A DNA stretch of 64,000 nucleotides from Fimenecus sp045593645 (GTDB taxonomy: Bacteria > Bacillota > Clostridia > Oscillospirales > Acutalibacteraceae). Below, piece by piece: positions 49,036 through 55,417 of the stretch. Both the position numbers and the translations under genes were made by a program. The stretch covers positions 62,001-126,000 of the forward strand of contig JAZNWZ010000130.1 in assembly GCA_045593645.1 (NCBI GenBank), given 5' to 3'. Every line of letters begins with the position of its first letter. The stretch's first letter is position 1. The notes beneath the pieces are model-generated. The model was not told the DNA's origin. It made no database searches and saw only the letters and a list, made by a program, of their open reading frames with translations.

Positions 49036-49785
49036 ATGATTGAAGCACATAAGTTTGATGGTAGCTTAAAACTTTATAGAGCAAACATATACGCAAATGT
49101 AAAGAAAGGTGATGACCGTTTGCAGGTTAGAATAATGCCTTATATGGCAGGCATCACAGGTGAAGATGAAGCAAACTTACCTAAGTTCCCACCTCTTTAT
49201 AAAGGCCACGTTATTCGTGGTTATGCAGAGTCTGAAATGAGTACAATGAATGATGATGGTAGCTCAGGCCGTGTCACATCAATATTTGTACTTGCTAATG
49301 ATGACTTTACTGTAGGTTATTGTCTTGACCCTATAAACGAGTTCAATGGTGCTCTTAAAGGAGCTCTTAAAACATCTTGGAACTATCAAGAAACAAAATC
49401 TGTTTTGCAGAGATGCGGCTTTATTCCTAAAGACTTTAAGTATGAAAACATTACAGTTGATATGAATGAGAATGGTTCACTTGTTGAACTTGGTGCGTAT
49501 AATCAACCTTTTAAAATTATTATGACATCTCAGGGTGATGTTATAGGTATTATGGCTCACCGCTGTTTCTTAATGGCTCGTTCAGGTCCAACTTCAGGAA
49601 CAGACTCTTCATATATTGATATAAAGCCAACAAAAGTGGAAATCAAATCAAAAGTTGTTGATTTGTCAAAATCAGATGCAGTTATTTTGGGACACCGTGG
49701 TATGAATGTTGTTGCAACATTTGCTGAAAGTGCAGTCCCTTGTGAGGGTGTTAATCTTGCGCCGTGTAAAACAATCAAAGTCTAA
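49036..49785 (+). CDS. Baseplate spike protein (gp5/gpV-like OB fold)
   Basis: The 249 residues begin with an OB-fold-like part (YRANIYANVKKGDDRLQVRI near 14-33), as in central spike proteins. The C-terminal part is beta-rich (TSQGDVIGIMAHRC, then IKPTKVEIKSKVVDL) and may form the triple-stranded needle. There is no lysozyme domain. AGAGG precedes the ATG. The 3' end is overlapped by the HNH-like gene. Confidence 0.65.
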   Translation: MIEAHKFDGSLKLYRANIYANVKKGDDRLQVRIMPYMAGITGEDEANLPKFPPLYKGHVIRGYAESEMSTMNDDGSSGRVTSIFVLANDDFTVGYCLDPINEFNGALKGALKTSWNYQETKSVLQRCGFIPKDFKYENITVDMNENGSLVELGAYNQPFKIIMTSQGDVIGIMAHRCFLMARSGPTSGTDSSYIDIKPTKVEIKSKVVDLSKSDAVILGHRGMNVVATFAESAVPCEGVNLAPCKTIKV

Positions 49786-50119
49786 AAAGACAACAAAGAA
49801 GAAAAGAACAAGTGCTCAACAGATGAGAGATAACATAAGGTTATCTGATGATTGGTGGTTTATGCGTCAGAGACTTATGGAAGAGCAAAAGATTGACCCT
49901 GTGACACAAAGCAAATTGACGGTCCGCGCTAATTGCCACCATCTTGACCAAAGAGATGAAAATTATAACAAACTTATTGATAAAAGATTTATTATGTTAA
50001 ATCCTCGAACACATAAGTTTATTCATTTCATCTATCCTGCATATAAAAAATACGGAGAGCAAGTTTTAATTGCTCTCCGTGATATTCTTGATAAAATGAT
50101 TGAATATTCAAATGATTAG
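49757..50119 (+). CDS. Small HNH-like protein
   Basis: A frame of about 120 residues with an HNH-like core: RANCHHLDQRDENYNKL, then FIMLNPRTHKFIHF (His-His, Asn, His order). The N-terminus is Lys-rich. The start is uncertain: TTG at 49757 has GAGG nine bases upstream and overlaps the spike gene, while an ATG at 49823 lacks a site. Phage HNH proteins of this size can be homing nucleases or packaging-linked nucleases. It converges on 50116-50481 with a four-base overlap. Confidence 0.5.
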   Translation: MRRVKQSKSKKTTKKKRTSAQQMRDNIRLSDDWWFMRQRLMEEQKIDPVTQSKLTVRANCHHLDQRDENYNKLIDKRFIMLNPRTHKFIHFIYPAYKKYGEQVLIALRDILDKMIEYSND

Positions 50120-50481
50120 TTGCTGATAATGCTAATAATTTCAGGGGACGACATATTTCCGTTTATAAGTTTTCTAACGGAAATTCCGTTTTCTTCAGAA
50201 CCTATACGTACCTCGTCCACATTACAATCAACATAGCCTTGCAAAATGTTTGGGTTTCCATTAGGAATGTGTAAATCGTATGTTTTACCAAGTTCAAGAA
50301 CAACCTCTTCTGTGTTGAAGCCGCCTGCAATAGTTTGTTCATTTAATTGAACACTGTAACTCGAAAAGTTAATAACAGTTATTGTCTTTGTCTGTGGTCC
50401 AACATCGCCCCCCATATTATTGACATTTGAACATCCTATCAGCATTAAGCTGACAAATAAAACTATAAACAGTTTTTTCAT
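50116..50481 (-). CDS. Phage-encoded lipoprotein
   Basis: A 121-residue lipoprotein precursor: MKK, a hydrophobic stretch and lipobox LMLIGC put the lipidated Cys at 17. The mature part is short and beta-rich. GGAGG precedes the ATG at 50481; a longer frame to 50619 overlaps the topoisomerase gene and lacks a site. Co-transcribed with Top1 under a class E promoter, so likely early. Early surface lipoproteins of phages often block superinfection; that role is inferred. Confidence 0.65.
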   Translation of the reverse strand: MKKLFIVLFVSLMLIGCSNVNNMGGDVGPQTKTITVINFSSYSVQLNEQTIAGGFNTEEVVLELGKTYDLHIPNGNPNILQGYVDCNVDEVRIGSEENGISVRKLINGNMSSPEIISIISN

Positions 50482-50494
50482 TTTAGTACCTCCA

Positions 50495-52198
50495 TTAGTT
50501 TGGGTATTTTTTCCAGAAAGAAGCAGGTGTGTTTGCGGCCCAAGCAAACTTTTTCTGCTGTGCAGCGTTGTAAATAATTCCGATGTCAACTCCCAAGTCT
50601 TTGCAGAAGCTGTAAGCAACTTTTGGTGAACTGTAATTCAACTTTGCAGTACCAAGGGCAATGTTTTTTGTTGCCTTCTTAAGTTCCTTATTTGCTTCGA
50701 GTTTTTCAACTCTCAATTCTGCTTTTTCAACCTGAGCCTTGATTTTGTTTTCTCTTTCAGCGATTACTTCAAGGAGTCCTGCAAGTTCTTCACCTGAGTA
50801 CTTCTTTTTGCAAGCTGCCTTCTGCTTTCTGAGTTTTGCAAGCTGAACTTTTGCTTTTGCAGCTCTTGCCTTTTCTGTTTCTTTTGCCTTCTTGATTGTA
50901 TCGTCAGTCTTGTCCATCTGAGTTGCGAAGTTCTTTGCAACATTTTTCTGATGGTTAAGTTTTGTTGATACTACCAAGCAAGCATTATCGTAAATTGAAC
51001 GGATTTTCCATTCAGGCATTCCCTTCTTAACTTCAGCATTCTGAAGTTCCTCAGCAAGAAGCTTTGTTCCATAAGTTGTTCGGAAAAGTTTTCCTGTGAC
51101 ATAAGGCAGGCAATCAGAAAGGAACTTGTTTACTGTTCCTGCAGAAGCTTTATCGAAAACTCTGTCATTTGGCTTTTTATTTACAACAAAAGTCTTCAGA
51201 GCTTTTTCAACATTTGCTGGGATTTCAACTGTGTTGTGGTATCTTACAGTATCTTTTCCGAGGAAGTCAAGTTCCAAGGTTCCGTTTCCAACTTTGATAT
51301 TCTTTACGAGGAGCTGGGAAGCGCCTACTGTTCCGTTTTCAAACTTATCAAGCTTTTCAGTACCGATACGAATACCTGTGCGAAGTATCAGCCAAGAAAC
51401 AACTGCTTCCTGCTTGTTTGCGTTTACTCCGTCTTCGATATATTTTTCCATTATCGGCCAATCTTTTGCAAGCTGCTGAGCTTTTTCATACTTGTGTTTG
51501 TCAGCATCCTGTTTTACCGTTGAAGTTGCCCCGAAGCCGTACTTCTTTTTAAGAGTTGCATAACCTTCACCGATGTGAACATCGAAATAAGTTGCAACAT
51601 AAGCTTCGCGATTTTCAACAACTGCCTTCCACTTGTGTCCTGCAGGAGGCTGTGGGATTTTTGATTTATCGCCGATGTAATTGATTGTGACATCTTCAGG
51701 CTGAATTGCCCACTTCCACATTCCGTTCATTGGGCATTTGCCGCGGCCAACATAAACTCCTTCAGGTTCAAGAACGTAGCCACCGATCTGCTGTTCAACA
51801 CCATCAAGGAAGATTACACCGTATTCTTTTTTGATTTTTTCGTTTTCGAGTTTCTTTGCTTCACGGGCTTCTTTTGTATTTGCAAGTTTCTTTGCTTCTT
51901 TAATCAATTCATTTTCTGCCCGCATTGCTTCGATTGTTTTTTCATATCCTTCAGGGAAAGTCTGAGGCATTCCTGCAGGAACATTCTTAAGGAAAGTTTT
52001 TGCAAAGTTTTTCTGGAAATCTGTACGATTTCGATAATCGTCACCAAGAACTGCCCAATGCCAAAGCATATCTTCAGAAAGATAATCAAGCTTTATTCCA
52101 TTGACAAAAAACTTACCTTTATATTCATAAGGTTTTGGGAAAAGCGGTCCCTTGTGTTCGATTGTCTTAAATTTTGCAGCTTTTGCTTTCTTAGCCAT
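50495..52198 (-). CDS. Type IB DNA topoisomerase of eukaryotic (Top1) type
   Basis: Relaxes supercoils by a 3'-phosphotyrosyl intermediate. The 567 residues follow eukaryotic Top1 from cap to C-terminus. The N-terminal core starts EHKGPLFPKPYE, includes GRGKCPMNGMWKW and PPAGHKWK, then the catalytic core, a Lys/Glu coiled-coil linker (about 430-510), and the C-terminal domain with IALGTAKLNY and YNAAQQKKFAWA. The catalytic set is complete: Arg273, Lys315, Arg373, His416, Tyr522. Poxvirus-type and bacterial TopIB are much shorter and lack the cap and linker. AAGGAG and a class E promoter precede the ATG. Confidence 0.92.
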   Translation of the reverse strand: MAKKAKAAKFKTIEHKGPLFPKPYEYKGKFFVNGIKLDYLSEDMLWHWAVLGDDYRNRTDFQKNFAKTFLKNVPAGMPQTFPEGYEKTIEAMRAENELIKEAKKLANTKEAREAKKLENEKIKKEYGVIFLDGVEQQIGGYVLEPEGVYVGRGKCPMNGMWKWAIQPEDVTINYIGDKSKIPQPPAGHKWKAVVENREAYVATYFDVHIGEGYATLKKKYGFGATSTVKQDADKHKYEKAQQLAKDWPIMEKYIEDGVNANKQEAVVSWLILRTGIRIGTEKLDKFENGTVGASQLLVKNIKVGNGTLELDFLGKDTVRYHNTVEIPANVEKALKTFVVNKKPNDRVFDKASAGTVNKFLSDCLPYVTGKLFRTTYGTKLLAEELQNAEVKKGMPEWKIRSIYDNACLVVSTKLNHQKNVAKNFATQMDKTDDTIKKAKETEKARAAKAKVQLAKLRKQKAACKKKYSGEELAGLLEVIAERENKIKAQVEKAELRVEKLEANKELKKATKNIALGTAKLNYSSPKVAYSFCKDLGVDIGIIYNAAQQKKFAWAANTPASFWKKYPN

Positions 52199-52210
52199 AT
52201 TTTTGACTCC

Positions 52211-52247
52211 TTACAACAATAATATAAAGAATTATTGAGAAAAGTTT
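52211..52247 (-). promoter_or_regulatory. Class E promoter of the topoisomerase gene
   Basis: AAACTT, 15 bases, TATATTAT, then TGTTGTAA on the minus strand. Confidence 0.78.
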
Positions 52248-52278
52248 AATTTTTTAAATAAATTAACTGAAGTTCAGT

Positions 52279-52340
52279 TTGACAAAATGACAAAAACTGT
52301 CAAAATAAAATTTGAACTATAATGGAGGGAATAATGGATG
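52279..52340 (+). promoter_or_regulatory. Class P promoter block with operator, copy C
   Basis: TTTGACA-N13-TGTCAAA, then ATAAAATTTGAAC, TATAAT and GGAGGGAATAATG. Divergent from the class E promoter at 52211. A six-codon frame (52334-52354) follows the strong ribosome binding site. Confidence 0.7.
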
Positions 52341-52384
52341 AGAGAATTAGGTAAATTTACAATAAAGTTAATATATTTTTGGGA

Positions 52385-52393
52385 AACTAATTA
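52385..52393 (+). promoter_or_regulatory. Class L promoter before membrane/coiled-coil operon
   Basis: AACTAATTA, 46 bases before the ATG at 52440. The leader also holds two copies of GGTAAATTTAC (52351 and 52415), the second inside a GGTAAATTTACC palindrome. Confidence 0.5.
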
Positions 52394-52439
52394 TTTTGAT
52401 AATACACTTAAACGGTAAATTTACCTGTGGAGAAAAATA

Positions 52440-54230
52440 ATGAAATCAAAAAAGAAAACATTTCCATTTAAGATTAAATGGAAAACACGCAAAGATGAAG
52501 GCGCACTTGAACGTCCTACAATAAAAACAACTGAAGTTCTTATCAGCGGAAAAATCATATTTTGTATCGTACTCTCAATAATCTCGGCTTTTATTGATAT
52601 TGTATTCTTCAGCGGATTGTCAAAGTCGGGTTATCCATTTTTCGGAGTATATGTTCCTGCCGCAATAATTCTTTCTATTATGTCAATCGGCTTTTCAGGA
52701 AGTAAGTTCTTTGTTGCGATGCAGCTTGCCGCAATAAAAGAAATTGGTGGACGTTTAAAAGATATACTTGGTGAAAAATATAAGCATCGTCTTTTATGGT
52801 TAAAATTAAAATGGCATCTTATTCATAAATTTTTGATAGCTATCTCAATCATAACTTCTATCTCTTTGTCAGTTATCACAATCGGAAATGGTGTTCGTCA
52901 GATGGAGCAAAACATTAAAAATCAAACAATCGATGCACAGGACTTGATTGATTTGAAAACTTCAATGAGAACGAATACGACTGACAAACGAGAAGCAGCA
53001 AAAGCAAATATTGAAGGTGCAAAGTCAGCCCAATCTTCCGCAAAAGAAGAAGTAAATAAATATTGGACTTTACTTGATGATTACCAAACAAAGATCAGAG
53101 CAGTAAGAACAAACGAAAGTTTGGCTGATGAAGACAAGGATGCTCAGATTGCAAAGATTAAAAAAGAAGCAGTAGCATCTTTACCTGTAGTCACAAGCAA
53201 GAATGTTGAGTATATTTCAAAGTCTGAATTTGAAAGAGAGTTTGCAAAGATTACAAAAGCAAACGAAACTATTGATACATCTTCTTTATATGAAGAAGCA
53301 ATTGCATACGATGAAGCTGAACTTAATTCTTATATCATAGCTTTGCAGGATAAAGAGTATCGTACCCCTGATGGTCAGCTTATTCAATTCATCAATGAAG
53401 ATGGCACTCCTGTAAACAGAGAACTTGCTATTGCTCGTTTGCAGAATTCGATTATGGCTTGGCAGTCAGATACAGGTGATGCAGGTCCTTCTTCAAAAGT
53501 ATTCACATTAGTTGCAACATATCTTAAGACAGATGAAAAAGCCGGCGGTATGGGAACATCAGAAGTTATTATGATGGTTCTTATTATGGTCTTTGGTATT
53601 GTTCAGGAATTTATTATTGCTGCATTTACACCAAGAGCAACAATCAGTCGTAAGATGCTTTCTCAATTCAGTGAATATCTTTACGGTGTTGACATCAATA
53701 AATTTATGCTCAAGACTTATAAAGATTATTATGACTTAGGTTTGTTGAAAACTGATGAATATGAAAGAAAGTGTAAGAAAGCAGTAGGACTTCTTGATAA
53801 CAACGTTGAAGCAATTATTGCAAAATATAAAGGTGATGAAAAGAAGAGTCCTGAGATTGAAAAGCTCGAAAACGATCTTGCTTGGGCAGAGTCTGAAGTT
53901 GATAAATATAAGCAGCAAGCTGAAGGTTATTTGAATACATCAGCAGACTTCCGCCATCAGCTTGGTGAAGAACAAGCAAAGAATGAACAACTTACAAATG
54001 ATTTGTTAGCAAAAGATGACCTTGTTCAGGACTTGAAGTTCCAACTTGCTCAAAAAGAAAGTGAAATTGCAAACCTTAAAGTTGTTGAAGCTCCTGCAGT
54101 TGTTGAGGCAAAGATTGAGCCTGTAAAAACTGAAAGAAAGATTAAAAGGGAAATTGTAAAGGAGCCAAAAGAACAAGAGTTTTCATCAGCAGTTGATGAA
54201 AAAGCAAAAGAAGTAGAGGCATTATTGTAA
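52440..54230 (+). CDS. Four-helix membrane protein with long coiled coils
   Basis: Function unknown; 596 residues. Membrane segments lie near 39-58, 68-86, 131-149 and 378-402, with a coiled-coil region of about 220 residues between the third and fourth and another at the C-terminus (about 460-540). The arrangement resembles DUF4407-type membrane proteins. GGAG precedes the ATG. Three upstream elements (class P, class L, palindrome) suggest expression at more than one stage. It overlaps the next coiled-coil gene. A scaffold at the host membrane is possible. Confidence 0.7.
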   Translation: MKSKKKTFPFKIKWKTRKDEGALERPTIKTTEVLISGKIIFCIVLSIISAFIDIVFFSGLSKSGYPFFGVYVPAAIILSIMSIGFSGSKFFVAMQLAAIKEIGGRLKDILGEKYKHRLLWLKLKWHLIHKFLIAISIITSISLSVITIGNGVRQMEQNIKNQTIDAQDLIDLKTSMRTNTTDKREAAKANIEGAKSAQSSAKEEVNKYWTLLDDYQTKIRAVRTNESLADEDKDAQIAKIKKEAVASLPVVTSKNVEYISKSEFEREFAKITKANETIDTSSLYEEAIAYDEAELNSYIIALQDKEYRTPDGQLIQFINEDGTPVNRELAIARLQNSIMAWQSDTGDAGPSSKVFTLVATYLKTDEKAGGMGTSEVIMMVLIMVFGIVQEFIIAAFTPRATISRKMLSQFSEYLYGVDINKFMLKTYKDYYDLGLLKTDEYERKCKKAVGLLDNNVEAIIAKYKGDEKKSPEIEKLENDLAWAESEVDKYKQQAEGYLNTSADFRHQLGEEQAKNEQLTNDLLAKDDLVQDLKFQLAQKESEIANLKVVEAPAVVEAKIEPVKTERKIKREIVKEPKEQEFSSAVDEKAKEVEALL

Positions 54231-55009
54231 TGAAAGAATCAGAGGTATTAGAAAAGTTTGAGCTCTTCAAGAATGGGCTTATTAAAAAGAATACAAGAAT
54301 TGAAGAGCTTGAACAAGAAGTAAGTAACTTAAAACAGGAATGCAGCGATAAGTCTTTATCAATCAATCAACTTGTTCAGCAAAATGAAGAAAAGTCGAAC
54401 GCAATTGAGCAGTTGCGTTCAGACTATAACAGCCGCGCCACTGAACTTGAAAACAAATATAACGACTTAAAAGAAAAGACTTATAAAACAATTAAGCATT
54501 TGGTTGAAGAAGTTATTGAAGTTCAGGAAAAAGAGATTGCTTCTCTTAAAGATGAAAAATTGCAAAATGATATAACAATCGAAGGCTTGAAAAAAGAAAT
54601 TGCTCGACTTGAAAACAGAAAAGAAAAACACGACACAACAGAAGATGTTGATGTTATGATGACAAGAATCCATACGACTGATGTTGATAAGTCTGCAGTT
54701 GATGAAACAATGGAATCTATCAAAAGAGGCGAAAAGCTTTTCAAGCAGTATTCATTCGGTGTTGCAAATAAAGAAACAGTGAAAATGTTTGAAACATTTA
54801 TTCACGGAATGTATGAACATTCTCCTTTGGTTGGCAGATATTATATTCTTAATAACCCATTCAATTGTATGGGTGGACTTGACAAAGACGCTTGTGCATC
54901 TTTACTTCAACATTTAATTCAAGAAAGAATTGTTGAAACAAGAGGTGAAGAATATATTTCACAATACCTTGAAGAAGACGTTATTAAAGAAATCACTAAA
55001 GAGTGTTAA
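54230..55009 (+). CDS. Coiled-coil protein, membrane-operon partner
   Basis: Function unknown; 259 residues. Residues about 15-145 are coiled coil; the C-terminal 100 residues form a small domain with FIHGMYEHSPLVGRYY and a Cys pair. The ATG overlaps the stop of 52440-54230 (TAATG) with AGAGG upstream. The matching coiled coils suggest that the two products bind each other. Confidence 0.7.
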   Translation: MKESEVLEKFELFKNGLIKKNTRIEELEQEVSNLKQECSDKSLSINQLVQQNEEKSNAIEQLRSDYNSRATELENKYNDLKEKTYKTIKHLVEEVIEVQEKEIASLKDEKLQNDITIEGLKKEIARLENRKEKHDTTEDVDVMMTRIHTTDVDKSAVDETMESIKRGEKLFKQYSFGVANKETVKMFETFIHGMYEHSPLVGRYYILNNPFNCMGGLDKDACASLLQHLIQERIVETRGEEYISQYLEEDVIKEITKEC

Positions 55010-55012
55010 TAT
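55004..55012 (+). promoter_or_regulatory. TGTTAATAT element
   Basis: Contains the TAA stop of 54230-55009 and lies six bases before the ATG at 55019, which lacks a ribosome binding site. Confidence 0.45.
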
Positions 55013-55018
55013 TTTTAT

Positions 55019-55378
55019 ATGGAAAAGCTTGCAATTGATAGAGACACAAAAGAACTTCTTGAAGACGTATCTTCTTTATTTGGTGTCAAATCTGATATTA
55101 TAAAAGACGTTTGGGAATATACAATGATTGTTTGGTTGCTCAAGCTTTCAGACTCAAACGCAAATTTGAAAAGAATTAAAATTCCTTATGTTGGTTCAGT
55201 AGGACTTCGTTTCCTTGGGGAAAAGATGGGAGACGAAAAGATTGATGCAGATTACGATGCATTCCTTGCTTTGAACGATAATTTTAAGGATATTCTTAAA
55301 ACAATCAAAAATAATGGCTCGGAAGAGCTTACTCAGCTTATTCAACAGAAAATCAAAAAATTAGCCTCTCAAGTATAA
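55019..55378 (+). CDS. Small hypothetical protein
   Basis: Function unknown; 119 residues, mainly helical with one basic strand pair (RIKIPYVGSVGLRFLGEKMG near 49-68). No ribosome binding site; the TGTTAATAT element right before the ATG points to a near-leaderless message. It is followed by the hairpin-embedded late promoter of the next operon. The basic middle could bind nucleic acid. Confidence 0.65.
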   Translation: MEKLAIDRDTKELLEDVSSLFGVKSDIIKDVWEYTMIVWLLKLSDSNANLKRIKIPYVGSVGLRFLGEKMGDEKIDADYDAFLALNDNFKDILKTIKNNGSEELTQLIQQKIKKLASQV

Positions 55379-55384
55379 CCCATC

Positions 55385-55414
55385 GTCTTCCTTAACTAAT
55401 TATTTAAGGAAGAC
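55385..55414 (+). promoter_or_regulatory. Perfect hairpin that hides a ribosome binding site
   Basis: GTCTTCCTTAA pairs with TTAAGGAAGAC over 11 base pairs with an eight-base loop. The 3' arm holds AAGGAAG, the binding site for the ATG at 55418. Read-through RNA would fold and mask it, and may also stop there. Confidence 0.7.
55394..55402 (+). promoter_or_regulatory. Class L promoter inside the hairpin
   Basis: AACTAATTA lies at the tip and loop of the 55385-55414 hairpin. A transcript starting after it would lack the 5' arm, so the binding site would be free. This matches known T4 genes with late promoters inside sequestering hairpins. Confidence 0.6.
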
Positions 55415-55417
55415 ACA

